Positions 9,433 to 18,586 of a DNA stretch of 64,000 nucleotides are shown piece after piece. Every line of letters begins with the position of its first letter. The first letter of the stretch is position 1. The DNA is from an uncultured Rhodocyclaceae bacterium (GTDB lineage Bacteria > Pseudomonadota > Gammaproteobacteria > Burkholderiales > Rhodocyclaceae). A program made the translations under genes and the position numbers. The stretch covers positions 1,302,001 to 1,366,000 of the forward strand of contig CAJQTY010000001.1 in NCBI GenBank assembly GCA_907163075.1. The letters are read 5' to 3'. The notes beneath the pieces were generated by a model, which was given only the letters and a program-made list of their open reading frames with translations, was not told where the DNA came from and did no database searches.

Positions 9433-10194
9433 TCATAGGCGGAAATTTTCGCCCAGATAAACTTTCCGGACACTTTCATTATAAATGATTTCGTCGGGGC
9501 GGCCAGAAGCGAGAACGCTGCCTTCGTTGAGGATGTAAGCATGATCACAGATACCCAGCGTTTCGCGGACGTTATGGTCGGTGATCAGCACGCCGATGTT
9601 GCGCTCCTTGAGGAAACGGATGATTTTCTGGATATCCAGAACCGCGATGGGATCGACGCCGGCAAAGGGCTCGTCAAGCAGAATGAAGCGCGGTTCGGTC
9701 GACAGCGCGCGCGCGATTTCCACCCTTCGCCGTTCGCCTCCGGAAAGCGAAGCAGCCGAACTGTTGCGAATATGGGCGATATGCAGCTCTTCGAGCAGAC
9801 GTTCGGCACGGCGCTCGATTTCATCGGGCGCCAGGTTCTGTAGCTCCAGTACGGCCTTGATGTTTTCGACGACCGTCAGCTTGCGAAAAACCGAGGCTTC
9901 CTGCGGCAGATAGGAGACGCCAAGTTTCGCGCGCTGGTGGATGGGCAGGTGGGTGATCTTCTTGGCATCGATATAAACGTCGCCGCCGTCGCAAGCGACC
10001 AGCCCGACCACCATGTAGAAGCATGTCGTCTTACCGGCGCCGTTTGGCCCGAGCAGACCAACCACCTCGCCGCTGCCGACCTCGACCGACACATCTTCAA
10101 CCACGGTGCGCTTCTTGTAGCGCTTCTTCAGGTTGTGCGTGGAAAGTGTACTCTTCGTACTTTTCGTACTCGTGCTGATATTGGTTTCGGGCAT
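9433..10194 (-). CDS. lptB: Lipopolysaccharide export ATP-binding protein
   Basis: The ABC ATPase that powers extraction of LPS from the inner membrane together with LptF, LptG and LptC. Walker A is GPNGAGKTT, the signature is [15 protein letters not shown], and Walker B is [13 protein letters not shown] followed by the switch histidine (LITDHNV). The N-terminus has an extra Ser/Thr/Lys stretch ([13 protein letters not shown]) encoded by imperfect 9-bp repeats around 10145-10175. The usual upstream neighbours lptA and lptC are absent; recX lies three bases upstream instead. Confidence 0.95.
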   Translation of the reverse strand: MPETNISTSTKSTKSTLSTHNLKKRYKKRTVVEDVSVEVGSGEVVGLLGPNGAGKTTCFYMVVGLVACDGGDVYIDAKKITHLPIHQRAKLGVSYLPQEASVFRKLTVVENIKAVLELQNLAPDEIERRAERLLEELHIAHIRNSSAASLSGGERRRVEIARALSTEPRFILLDEPFAGVDPIAVLDIQKIIRFLKERNIGVLITDHNVRETLGICDHAYILNEGSVLASGRPDEIIYNESVRKVYLGENFRL

Positions 10195-10197
10195 CGT

Positions 10198-10644
10198 TCA
10201 ATCGTCTTCAAAATCGCCGCGCAACAGGCGGCGGATGGTCTCTCCGGAAAACCCCCGGCTCGTCAAGAATCGCATCTGACTAGCGCGCTGGCCGGCATCC
10301 GGTGTTTCGGGTCGGTCGCCAAATTTCCGCATCCAGACTTGACGTGCGCGTGTCAGTTCGTCGCCCCCGGCAGCCAGTGCGGCTTCCACGAGGTCCTCGG
10401 CAACGCCCTGAGTGCGTAGTTCGTAGGCCAGGCGGGCGTTACCGAAGCGCCGGCCACGAGCGTTCATGCGCATTTCCACATAACGCTCGTCAGACAGCAG
10501 GCGGCTCGCACTCAGGCCGTCCAGCAATGATTCAAGTGCTTCGGCCGACTCGGCATGCGGCGAAAGCTTGCGCGCCAACTCGACGCGTGAGTATTCGCGA
10601 CGCGCCAGCAGCCGCAGGGCACGCTCGCGCAGCGTGCCGCTCAT
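10198..10644 (-). CDS. recX: Regulatory protein RecX
   Basis: A small helical protein of 148 residues that limits RecA filament growth. The family pattern is visible in LRERALRLLARREYSRVELARKL and in the repeated YELRTQGV-type helices. It starts six bases downstream of recA and ends three bases before lptB (TGAACGATG), so it is probably cotranscribed with both. It is expected to be induced with recA from the LexA-controlled promoter. Confidence 0.92.
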   Translation of the reverse strand: MSGTLRERALRLLARREYSRVELARKLSPHAESAEALESLLDGLSASRLLSDERYVEMRMNARGRRFGNARLAYELRTQGVAEDLVEAALAAGGDELTRARQVWMRKFGDRPETPDAGQRASQMRFLTSRGFSGETIRRLLRGDFEDD

Positions 10645-10650
10645 GCGCGC

Positions 10651-11670
10651 TTACTCGGTCGCGTTGATCGGTTTTGGCGAGGGCACATTGACTGCCGCGC
10701 GGATCTTGGCCTCGATCTCTTCCGCGATCTGCGGGTTGGCCTTGAGGTATTCGCGGGCGTTGTCCTTGCCCTGGCCGATCTTCTCGCCGTTGTAGGCGTA
10801 CCAGGAACCGGATTTTTCGACCAGCTTGTGAATGACGCCCAATTCAACGATTTCGCCCTCGCGCGACGTACCCTCGCCATACAGAATATCGAAAATGGCT
10901 TCGCGAAAAGGCGGTGCCACCTTGTTTTTGACGACCTTGACACGCGTTTCGTTACCGACCACTTCGTCCCCCTTCTTGATGCCGCCGATGCGGCGGATAT
11001 CAAGGCGGACCGACGCGTAAAACTTGAGCGCGTTACCACCGGTCGTGGTTTCCGGACTGCCGAACATGACGCCGATCTTCATACGGATCTGATTGATGAA
11101 GATGACGAGCGTATTCGTCCGGTTGATGTTTGCCGTCAGTTTGCGCAAGGCCTGACTCATCAGGCGGGCTTGCAGGCCGGGCAGCGAGTCACCCATTTCG
11201 CCTTCGATTTCGGCCTTGGGCACAAGGGCGGCGACCGAATCGATGACGACGACGTCAACGCTGGCCGAGCGCACCAGCATGTCGGCGATTTCGAGCGCCT
11301 GCTCCCCGGTATCCGGTTGCGAGATCAGGAGTTCGTCAAGATTGACGCCGAGCTTCTGGGCATATGTCGGGTCGAGCGCATGTTCGGCGTCGATGAACGC
11401 TGCGGTTCCGCCAAGCTTCTGCATCTCGGCGATCACTTGCAGCGTCAGCGTCGTTTTTCCGGAAGACTCGGGACCGTAGATTTCGACCACGCGCCCGCGC
11501 GGCAGGCCGCCGATGCCCAACGCAATATCGAGTCCCAGCGATCCGGTGGATACGACCTGAATGTCGTTAACGACACTGCCGTCACCCATTTTCATGATCG
11601 AACCTTTACCAAACTGCTTTTCGATCTGAGCCAGCGCTGCCGCTAGTGCTTTTGCCTTGTTGTCGTCCAT
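10651..11670 (-). CDS. recA: Recombinase RecA
   Basis: RecA, 339 residues, catalyses DNA strand exchange and LexA self-cleavage. Walker A is GPESSGKTT, the MAW motif region follows with the catalytic glutamate in [10 protein letters not shown], Walker B is [10 protein letters not shown], and loop L2 carries [20 protein letters not shown]. The start ATG at 11670 is the only credible one. A consensus LexA box lies 80 bases upstream. Confidence 0.98.
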   Translation of the reverse strand: MDDNKAKALAAALAQIEKQFGKGSIMKMGDGSVVNDIQVVSTGSLGLDIALGIGGLPRGRVVEIYGPESSGKTTLTLQVIAEMQKLGGTAAFIDAEHALDPTYAQKLGVNLDELLISQPDTGEQALEIADMLVRSASVDVVVIDSVAALVPKAEIEGEMGDSLPGLQARLMSQALRKLTANINRTNTLVIFINQIRMKIGVMFGSPETTTGGNALKFYASVRLDIRRIGGIKKGDEVVGNETRVKVVKNKVAPPFREAIFDILYGEGTSREGEIVELGVIHKLVEKSGSWYAYNGEKIGQGKDNAREYLKANPQIAEEIEAKIRAAVNVPSPKPINATE

Positions 11671-11749
11671 TGCGGATCCTTTGTCCAGATTGGGAGTAAT
11701 TATCTCATGTTCGACGGCGCGAACCTTTGCGCTCCGCCGACGCCGATTA

Positions 11750-11765
11750 CTGTTATTATATACAG
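11750..11765. promoter_or_regulatory. LexA (SOS) box upstream of recA
   Basis: CTGT-N8-ACAG, with the wider palindrome TACTGTTATTATATACAGTA at 11748-11767, matches the proteobacterial LexA consensus very closely. It lies 80 bases upstream of the recA start and 61 bases past the end of fimV, so it most likely controls the recA-recX(-lptB) transcript. Confidence 0.92.
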
Positions 11766-11826
11766 TAATTATCCAACTACGAACGTGCCAAGAAAAGCGT
11801 GTCAGACGATCGTGCGCTACGCGGCG

Positions 11827-13800
11827 TCACACCCGGTGCTGGAACCGCGCTTCCAGAATGTCGGCCAGGAACGTCAGCTCACGCGCAATGGCCAGCGGGA
11901 AACCGCCGCGTTTATTGTCGCGCGTGTCGCGCAGCACATTCTTCAGATAGGCCAAACCTTCTCGGGAATCCCACGTGTCGCGGATGTTTTCCCGGACGTG
12001 CGGAAGCGCATCGATCGTCGGCAGTATCTTTAGCAGTTCCTCGATCGACATGTCATTTCCGTCGACGGGCGGAATCAGCTGCTTCAGGCACTCTCCTGCC
12101 GCTTCCCAAGTGGCGGGTGCGACGTTGAAATGCTTGCCGAGTTTTATCGAATAGGTCGCGAACTCTTCCCGCATTTCGTTCAGGCGGTAAATCTCGAGCA
12201 ATTTCAGCCATGGCTCCAGCGCCGTTTCCGGGGAGTGTTCCAGAAACTCCTCGAGCGCCTGGGTGGCACCCTTGATACGTCCAAAACAAACCATGATCTC
12301 GGCCAGCTCCATCACGGTGGCGTAATCCCCGCCCGCTTTGCTCTCGGCGTCACGGTGCTGAATATCGTTCGCCACGTATTCAATCATGGCGTGATCTTTC
12401 GCCGGCTCGTCGTCAAGCACGATATCCGACACGATGGCGGGCGGCTTTATGGGCGGGGGTCGCCGCGCTTCGTGTTCGCCGGACTTTTCGGCGGCAGGCG
12501 GAACATCCGGCGGAATATCGCCGGCGACCGGCAGGGACGCGGGCTTGCGCTTGCCGGAGCGGCTTACGAGCACCCAGGTCAGCGCACCGATGAGTCCCAG
12601 AATGATCAGGATTTCCAGCCACCAACCCGAGTTATCTTCACGCACTGGCCGCGCCAGCTTCTTGTCCTCGATCCTGTCGGGCGCTGCGGACGGAACGGCG
12701 GGCTTCGCCGCGGCCGCAGCTGACATCGCGGCGTCCGTGTCGCGCGCGGCTTTCTCGCTGGCCAGGCGCATTTCTTCGAGGCCAGCTTCGAGATTGCGCA
12801 CCTGCTCGGCAACTTCGAGTTGCTGGGCGGCCTGAACATAAAGCGAATTGAGCAGCCGGTACTCCAAGCGCAGCATCGTACGCGCACTTTCGGAAACCTT
12901 GCCCGACAAATGCTCGGACAAATCTGTCGACAAGCGCAAGGGAAGCTCGGAGCCTGAAGCATCCGGTTCACCATCGCCGGAAATGACCAGGTGATCTGCC
13001 ATGCGCCCTCCCGGATTTTGCGCGGCGTGCTGTTCCGGGCGAGCCGGCATCGGTGAAGTCCGGGCCTTCGCTTCCTTCGCCACCGGCTTCGCGCCAGCCC
13101 CGACCGGTGCGGCTGACGCGACGCGCCGCCTTATGTCCGGAAGATTGAGCATTACTCCTGCATCGAGGGGCAACTCCCCGGTTTCGCCCAGATCAAGCTC
13201 CGGGTTTTCACGGCGCAGCCCGGTCAGAAAACGGCGCTGCGCGCCGGGCTGATGGGGAAAAAGTGCCCTCGCGATCGACCGGGCGGATTCGCCTTCGGTC
13301 GTCTGCCAGACCTTCGGCGAGCTTGCTTCAGGCCTCGTCACCTCTCTCGCCTCTGGCGGCGGCGACGTCCCGGTTTGCTTTTCCGCCGGCTGGGCCACGG
13401 CCGGGTCGATCAACGCCGTGTAACTGCGCACAAACTCCGAGCCACAGCCGACACGCACGTTGACCTGAAGAACGGGTTCGTTGATCGTTTGGTCCGATAA
13501 AATGACCAGCGTGGACCGCCCGTTCTTACGTTCGATACTGATGCGACCGCGGGTTAGCGCCGGAATTTCGGATTCAGTTCCACCCGGACCGCCAAGCCGG
13601 AAACACGCCTCGGACGAGCGTGCATCGCCGGCGCTTTCAATGAGCTGCACTTCGGCATGGAAACGGGCGCCGAGACGGGAACGCACCGACAGTTCCCCCA
13701 GACCCAATGCGTCGGCTTTGCCAATGCACAAAGCCATTGCCGGCAGCATTAGAGCGAGCCGAAATGCTCGCCTTGTCGATCGGCGATTGAAACGCATCAA
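11827..13800 (-). CDS. fimV: FimV/HubP-family polar protein
   Basis: A 657-residue inner-membrane protein. The N-terminal signal peptide is followed by the FimV N-terminal domain (LGLGELSVRSRLGARFHAEVQL) and a LysM-like part around 165-225. A long variable region and a coiled-coil (about 315-350) precede one membrane helix at about 392-412 (ILIILGLIGALTWVLVS). The acidic C-terminal region carries TPR-like helices (MELAEIMVCFGRIKGATQAL). FimV organises the cell pole and supports type IV pili. It is moderately short for the family. It is not obviously in an operon. Confidence 0.85.
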   Translation of the reverse strand: MMRFNRRSTRRAFRLALMLPAMALCIGKADALGLGELSVRSRLGARFHAEVQLIESAGDARSSEACFRLGGPGGTESEIPALTRGRISIERKNGRSTLVILSDQTINEPVLQVNVRVGCGSEFVRSYTALIDPAVAQPAEKQTGTSPPPEAREVTRPEASSPKVWQTTEGESARSIARALFPHQPGAQRRFLTGLRRENPELDLGETGELPLDAGVMLNLPDIRRRVASAAPVGAGAKPVAKEAKARTSPMPARPEQHAAQNPGGRMADHLVISGDGEPDASGSELPLRLSTDLSEHLSGKVSESARTMLRLEYRLLNSLYVQAAQQLEVAEQVRNLEAGLEEMRLASEKAARDTDAAMSAAAAAKPAVPSAAPDRIEDKKLARPVREDNSGWWLEILIILGLIGALTWVLVSRSGKRKPASLPVAGDIPPDVPPAAEKSGEHEARRPPPIKPPAIVSDIVLDDEPAKDHAMIEYVANDIQHRDAESKAGGDYATVMELAEIMVCFGRIKGATQALEEFLEHSPETALEPWLKLLEIYRLNEMREEFATYSIKLGKHFNVAPATWEAAGECLKQLIPPVDGNDMSIEELLKILPTIDALPHVRENIRDTWDSREGLAYLKNVLRDTRDNKRGGFPLAIARELTFLADILEARFQHRV

Positions 13801-13911
13801 GGAGAGACTCTCCTTCTCAAATAGGACAGTGGAAAAACGACACCGGTACTCCGCGAATCCAGGCCATATTTTGCGCCATTTTCAGCCCAGGCAAAACGTC
13901 GCGACGCCGGC

Positions 13912-14421
13912 CTATGCCCTTATTATATCGGCACGCTGAAGAATTCCTCGCATGGCGTGCGCGACCGACTGGCTGCGTATCGCCTCGCGGCTACCGGAAA
14001 AGCGACAGGTCTCGACTTCGATTCGGCCATCCGCCGCCGCCCAGCCAAAACAAACGGTACCCACCGGTTTGTCGGGAGAACCGCCACCCGGACCGGCGAC
14101 GCCGGTGATTGCCAGGGCCCAGTCGGCGTGACTGTGGCGCAAGGCGCCGGCGGCCATGGCGGCGGCCGTCGCTTCGCTCACCGCACCGTGCGCCACCAGG
14201 GTTTCACGTTCGACCCCGAGCATTTCGCATTTGGCTTCGTTCGAGTACGTCACAAACCCGCGCTCGAACCAGTCCGAACTGCCGGCGACGGCGGTCAGGC
14301 ATTGCGCCACCCAGCCGCCGGTGCAGGATTCGGCCGTGACCAGCTTTTGCCCGGTGGACAAAAGCATCGAACCGACTTCCGCCGCCAGCGCTTCCAGCGA
14401 TTCTTGCGTACCAGGAATCAT
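13912..14421 (-). CDS. pncC: Nicotinamide-nucleotide amidase
   Basis: The stand-alone CinA C-terminal domain, 169 residues, which deamidates NMN to nicotinate mononucleotide in pyridine nucleotide recycling. Visible motifs are TAESCTGGWVAQ with the catalytic serine, FVTYSNEAK, GAVSEATAAAMA and ITGVAGPGGGSPDKPVGTV. The ATG at 14421 overlaps the pgpA stop by four bases (ATGA), implying translational coupling. The competence-type N-terminal domain is absent, as is normal for this form. Confidence 0.93.
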   Translation of the reverse strand: MIPGTQESLEALAAEVGSMLLSTGQKLVTAESCTGGWVAQCLTAVAGSSDWFERGFVTYSNEAKCEMLGVERETLVAHGAVSEATAAAMAAGALRHSHADWALAITGVAGPGGGSPDKPVGTVCFGWAAADGRIEVETCRFSGSREAIRSQSVAHAMRGILQRADIIRA

Positions 14422-14915
14422 GGCAGAAGACGGTGCAGGACGGACAAACTCAGCACGGTATAGCCGCCCGCGACCAGATCGTCGGTCATGACGCCGAAGC
14501 CGTTCTTCACCTTCTCGTCGAAGTAGCGCGCCGGCTGCGGCTTGACGATGTCGAACACGCGAAAGAGGAGGAAAGCCGTGGTTTGCCATAGCCAGCCCGC
14601 CGGGCAGAAAAACAGCACCAGCCAGAAGGGAACGATCTCGTCCCAGACGATGCTGCCGTGGTCGATGACGCCGAGATCGGCGCCCGTCCTGTGCGCCGCC
14701 AGGACGCCGCCGACGAAGCAGACGAGGAGAAACCCGAGCAGCTCGAAATCCCTCATCCACGGCCGCAGCACGGGGAACGTCAGCCAGGCGAACAGCGTTC
14801 CGGCGGTGCCGGGCGCAAACGGCGAGAGGCCGCTGCCGAATCCGCAGGCGACCAGGTGCGCCGGATGCGAGAAGAGAAAGCTCAGTGAAGGCGGTTTAAG
14901 GCTTATCTTGACCAA
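14418..14915 (-). CDS. pgpA: Phosphatidylglycerophosphatase A
   Basis: An integral membrane phosphatase of 165 residues that makes phosphatidylglycerol. Family motifs are GFGSGLSPFAPGTAGTL, VWDEIVPFW with acidic catalytic residues, and KVKNGFGVMTDDLVAG. Several hydrophobic helices are visible. It overlaps thiL by 20 bases upstream and pncC by four bases downstream, giving a tight thiL-pgpA-pncC run that is common in beta- and gammaproteobacteria. Confidence 0.94.
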   Translation of the reverse strand: MVKISLKPPSLSFLFSHPAHLVACGFGSGLSPFAPGTAGTLFAWLTFPVLRPWMRDFELLGFLLVCFVGGVLAAHRTGADLGVIDHGSIVWDEIVPFWLVLFFCPAGWLWQTTAFLLFRVFDIVKPQPARYFDEKVKNGFGVMTDDLVAGGYTVLSLSVLHRLLP

Positions 14916-15876
14916 AATGATCGAATCCTTTGCGAGTCAGGGGCAATGACTGCCCGTTTTCATCAAGCAAACGCACGTCACCGCGAAGCTCATTCTTTGG
15001 GCCAACGATGCGACCGATGCACCACAGCGGCAAATCAAGCTCGGCGGCCAGTTCGGCAAGCGCCGGCCGCTTGCCGGGCGGGGTGGCAAATGCCAGTTCA
15101 TAGTCATCGCCGCCAGCCAACTGGCAATCGCGCGCCAGCAGCGGATCGGCGCCCGCGGGCAAATGCGGGAGCTGCGCAGCGAAGAGCTCGGCATCGACGC
15201 CCGAACGCTCGGCGATGTGACCAAGATCGGCGAGCAGTCCATCCGAGACGTCGATGGCGGCATGCGCCAGTTTTCGCTCGCGCAGGGCGCGCCCCAGTTC
15301 GACGCGGGGCAGCGGCTTTTGCAGGGCGCTAACGCAGCGGGCGGCCAGTGTTTCCGCCAATTGTGTGCGGCCTTGCAGTTGTGCAAGGCCCAATGCAGCC
15401 AGGCCGGGCTGGCCGGAAACCCACAGATCATCGCCGACGCGAGCGCCGTCCCGGCGCAGTGCGGCTCCGGCGGGAACTTCACCGAGTGCCGTGACACACA
15501 GGTTGAGTGGCCCGCGCGTCGTGTCGCCGCCGACCAGGTCTACCGCGTAGCGTTTGGCGCAGGCGAAAAGTCCCTCGGCAAAGGCCGCAATCCAGCGCTC
15601 GTCGGCATCCGGCAGGCTGCCGGCGAGCAACACCCAGCGCGGCGTGGCGCCCATCGCAGCAAGATCGGAAAGGTTCACGGCCAGCGTCTTCCAACCCAAC
15701 TGGCGCGGGTCCGTATCAGGCAAAAAATGCGTGCCGGAAACCAGCATGTCGGTGGTGATCGCCAGTTCCATACCCGGCGCCGGGGCCAGCAGCGCGCAGT
15801 CGTCACCGGGACCAAGCACGGCCTGCGGCGTCGGACGCGCGAAATAACGGGCAATCAGATCGAATTCAGAGGGCAC
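14896..15876 (-). CDS. thiL: Thiamine-monophosphate kinase
   Basis: ThiL phosphorylates thiamine phosphate to the active cofactor. The protein of 326 residues starts MPSEFDLIARYF with a GTG at 15876. It shows the glycine- and aspartate-rich ATP site (GPGDDCALL), MLVSGTHFLPDTDP, NLSDLAAMGATPRW and a late IDVSDGLLADLGHI. It lies 84 bases after nusB and overlaps pgpA. Confidence 0.95.
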   Translation of the reverse strand: MPSEFDLIARYFARPTPQAVLGPGDDCALLAPAPGMELAITTDMLVSGTHFLPDTDPRQLGWKTLAVNLSDLAAMGATPRWVLLAGSLPDADERWIAAFAEGLFACAKRYAVDLVGGDTTRGPLNLCVTALGEVPAGAALRRDGARVGDDLWVSGQPGLAALGLAQLQGRTQLAETLAARCVSALQKPLPRVELGRALRERKLAHAAIDVSDGLLADLGHIAERSGVDAELFAAQLPHLPAGADPLLARDCQLAGGDDYELAFATPPGKRPALAELAAELDLPLWCIGRIVGPKNELRGDVRLLDENGQSLPLTRKGFDHFGQDKP

Positions 15877-15960
15877 AGGAAAACCCTTTCAACACCGCGG
15901 ACCGCCGCACGGAGAAAAGCATTCTCACTCTTGTTTCCGTGCATCCCGCGTCGCCGGCGA

Positions 15961-16470
15961 TCAGTTTTTCGCCCGTGCGGCGCGCTTGGCCTCAACCTCG
16001 ACCGGACGCAGCCGGGCGGCCAGCTTGTCGAGCACGCCGTTAACATATTTGTGGCCGTCAGTGCCACCAAAACCCTTGGTCAGTTCGATGGCTTCGTTGA
16101 TGATGACGCGATACGGCGTTTGCGGATAGTTGGCCAGCTCGTACGCTCCGGCCAGCAAGACGCTCGATTCGACCGGCGAGAGCTCGGCGAAGGGACGGTC
16201 GAGAAAGGATTGGAGCTGTTCCTGCAAGACCGCGTGCTGAGCGACTACGCCGCGCAGCAGAGCGGCGAAGAACTGGCGGTCGGCTTTCTCGAAGCCGTCG
16301 GAGTCGGCCAGGTGCGCTTCGATGGCGGCCTCGTCGTTACCGCCGATCTTCCACTGGTAAAGCCCCTGCAAGGCCAGTTCGCGGGCGCGGCGACGCGGCG
16401 ACTTGGACACCGGCTTGTCCTCGTTAACGACCCTGGCGTCAGCGGCGGCTGTTTGCGGCTTGGCGCTCAT
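15961..16470 (-). CDS. nusB: Transcription antitermination factor NusB
   Basis: NusB, 169 residues, binds boxA RNA with NusE in ribosomal RNA antitermination. Family features are [15 protein letters not shown] and the C-terminal [30 protein letters not shown] (given here as two adjoining motifs, residues about 115-145). It has a short basic-acidic extension at both ends. The start overlaps the ribH stop by four bases. Confidence 0.95.
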   Translation of the reverse strand: MSAKPQTAAADARVVNEDKPVSKSPRRRARELALQGLYQWKIGGNDEAAIEAHLADSDGFEKADRQFFAALLRGVVAQHAVLQEQLQSFLDRPFAELSPVESSVLLAGAYELANYPQTPYRVIINEAIELTKGFGGTDGHKYVNGVLDKLAARLRPVEVEAKRAARAKN

Positions 16471-16949
16471 GCCGGTCTTTCGCCGATGGCGCGCAGCAGA
16501 TTGGCCATCTCGACCGCCGCCATGGCGCAGTCCGACCCCTTTTGCTGCGTGCGCGCCAGCGCCTGGTCGTCGTTTTCGCAGGTCAGAATTCCGTTGGCAA
16601 TGGGGATGCCGGTATCCAGTTGCACTTCCATGACCGCGCGACAGGAGTCGTTGGAAACCACTTCGAAGTGATAGGTCTCGCCACGAATGACCGCGCCGAG
16701 GGCGATCAACGCGTCATAGCGGTCGCTTTGCGCCATCGTTTGCAGCACCAGCGGTATTTCCAGCGCGCCCGGCACCGTGGCAATCTCGATATCGCCGTCG
16801 GCGACGCCAAGACGCTTGAGTTCAGCCGTGCAGGCCGCCAGCAGGCCTTCGCCGATGTCCTGGTTGAAACGGCTCATGACGATGCCGACCGACAGACCGT
16901 TACCGGCCAAGGCTGGATCGTATTCGTAAATGTTGTCGTAGCGGGCCAT
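16467..16949 (-). CDS. ribH: 6,7-dimethyl-8-ribityllumazine synthase
   Basis: Lumazine synthase, 160 residues, condenses the RibB product with the pyrimidine intermediate to make the riboflavin precursor. The motifs [27 protein letters not shown] and [16 protein letters not shown] are intact, including the catalytic histidine of the last. It sits between ribBA and nusB, 39 bases downstream of ribBA. Confidence 0.96.
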   Translation of the reverse strand: MARYDNIYEYDPALAGNGLSVGIVMSRFNQDIGEGLLAACTAELKRLGVADGDIEIATVPGALEIPLVLQTMAQSDRYDALIALGAVIRGETYHFEVVSNDSCRAVMEVQLDTGIPIANGILTCENDDQALARTQQKGSDCAMAAVEMANLLRAIGERPA

Positions 16950-16988
16950 GTCAGCGTTTTCCGGTAGTTTCAGGTGAGGCAGATCGGG

Positions 16989-18116
16989 TCATCCGAGTTC
17001 GGCCGGCGAGGCGATGTAACCAGTCACCTCGAGGTCGAAACCGGTCATGCTCGGCATGCGGCGCGGGCTGGCCAGCAACTTCATCTTGCGTACGCCAAGA
17101 TCGCGCAGGATCTGCGCGCCGATGCCGTAAATACGCGGATCCCACTTGGCGGCCAGTGGCTGCGCCGTCGATTTCCTGCACAGCGCGGCCAGGATGTCGT
17201 TACAGGCTTCCGGACGGCGGAGAAGAACGATGACGCCGGATTCGGCCTTGGCCAGCGCCCCCTGCGCCTGGTCGAGCGAGAACGTGTGCCCGCCCGCCGA
17301 AGGGTCGAGAAAATCAAGCACCGAGAGCGGCTCATGCACACGCACCAGTGTTTCCTTGTCGGGCTGGATTTCACCCTTGCTCAGCGCCAAGTGAACTTCG
17401 TTCGAGGTTCGGTCGGTATAGGCGTGCAGAGTGAATTCGCCGTGCACCGAGCGGACCGGTTTGGAGAATGTTCGCTCGATCAACGTTTCGTTGCGGCTGC
17501 GGAAATGAATGAGGTCGGCGATCGTACCTATCTTCAGGCCATGTTCACGGGCAAACTCGATCAGGTCCGGCAGGCGCGCCATCGTACCGTCGGCCTTGAG
17601 TATTTCGCAGATGACCGACGACGGATCGAGCCCGGCCATCTGTGCAAGGTCGCACCCAGCCTCGGTGTGCCCGGCGCGCACCAGTACGCCGCCATCCTTG
17701 GCGGTGATCGGGAAAATGTGCCCAGGCTGGACGATATCCTCTGGCCGTGCGTCGCGGGCGACGGCGGCCTGCACCGTACGCGCCCGGTCCTGCGCCGAAA
17801 TTCCGGTCGACACGCCTTCCGCCGCTTCGATCGAAATCGTGAACGCGGTACTGAACTGGCTCTTGTTCTCGCGTGCCATCTGGGTCAGGCCGAGTTGCTT
17901 GCAGCGCGCCTCGGTCAGCGTCAGGCAGACCAGGCCGCGCGCGTGCGTGACCATGAAATTGATGGCCTCGGGGGTCACGTGCTCGGCGGCAAGGATGAGG
18001 TCGCCTTCATTTTCGCGATCGTCTTCGTCAACCAGGATGACCATGCGCCCGGCACGCATTTCGACAATGATGTCTTCGACCGGGGAGATGGACGGCGACG
18101 TGCTTTGCGGTGCCAT
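16989..18116 (-). CDS. ribB: 3,4-dihydroxy-2-butanone 4-phosphate synthase with degenerate GTP cyclohydrolase II domain
   Basis: The N-terminal domain (about 1-205) is a complete RibB, with ILVDEDDRENEGDLILAAE and the THARGLVCL segment. The C-terminal domain (about 210-375) has the RibA fold but lacks the three zinc-binding cysteines. Where RibA has RVHSEC and a CDCG motif, this protein reads RVHEPLSVLDFLDPSAGGH. The late segment YGIGAQILRDLGV is retained. GTP cyclohydrolase II activity is therefore unlikely, and a separate RibA should exist elsewhere. Such RibB hybrids are known in proteobacteria. The ATG directly abuts the TAA of a ribE remnant. Confidence 0.9.
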   Translation of the reverse strand: MAPQSTSPSISPVEDIIVEMRAGRMVILVDEDDRENEGDLILAAEHVTPEAINFMVTHARGLVCLTLTEARCKQLGLTQMARENKSQFSTAFTISIEAAEGVSTGISAQDRARTVQAAVARDARPEDIVQPGHIFPITAKDGGVLVRAGHTEAGCDLAQMAGLDPSSVICEILKADGTMARLPDLIEFAREHGLKIGTIADLIHFRSRNETLIERTFSKPVRSVHGEFTLHAYTDRTSNEVHLALSKGEIQPDKETLVRVHEPLSVLDFLDPSAGGHTFSLDQAQGALAKAESGVIVLLRRPEACNDILAALCRKSTAQPLAAKWDPRIYGIGAQILRDLGVRKMKLLASPRRMPSMTGFDLEVTGYIASPAELG

Positions 18117-18192
18117 TTATTTGTCCTCTGAAATATCGGGAGCGTCGGGATTGAGTATCCGCTCGACGTAGCGCGCGATCATGTTGAATCTC
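18117..18192 (-). pseudogene. ribE: 3'-terminal remnant of ribE fused to ribB
   Basis: Read on the minus strand, this segment ends MIARYVERILNPDAPDISEDK and a TAA immediately followed by the ribB ATG. It matches the end of intact ribE 7.8 kb away (LIARYVERMLNCDDAV). Similarity begins at GAGATT (18187-18192) with one extra base early on, so the piece is not translatable as part of a gene. It marks the original ribE-ribB junction before the intervening DNA arrived. Confidence 0.85.
18157..18181. repeat. Left copy of ribE-end direct repeat (candidate attachment site)
   Basis: 24 of 25 bases are identical to 25924-25948, with a 17-bp exact core ATCCGCTCGACGTAGCG. The two copies are in direct orientation and bracket the accessory island. 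Confidence 0.85.
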
Positions 18193-18586
18193 GTCACAAG
18201 TTAGTATTCATGCGGTGTTTGGCGCAGCCTGACGCCGCATGCCGTCACCCATACCATCGTCAGCTTCATGGATACAAATCGCACACATATCTGCAGGAAA
18301 GTCTTCCATTTTCCCACACCCTTGCCATTGGATGCCAGTTTTTGCCGCAATTGGCAGCGCAGCTAACAGTATCACACACTAAACTCCGGCAAGTCGCCAT
18401 CGACCGTTTAAGGCATCCCAGGCACGGGCCACACCTCTATATGGGCGAAGACCCGATTGCCCGGCTGCTGGCCAACCGGTCTCTCTCGTCGACCGCCAGC
18501 GGAAAGCAAGGGCATCTCCTTACCGCCAGATTTGACGATTGGTCTGGCGGAGCCCCTTGAGACAGAGATTGGCCGGCACGTGAGAG
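18193..18586. other. Island edge without a recognised gene
   Basis: 394 bases between the ribE remnant and the LysR gene. Open frames of up to 116 codons occur, but none resembles a known protein. I looked specifically for integrase C-terminal motifs and saw none. Confidence 0.5.

Noticed and set aside
18193-18586. Integrase remnant at the island edge
   Set aside because: No tyrosine- or serine-recombinase motif on either strand.
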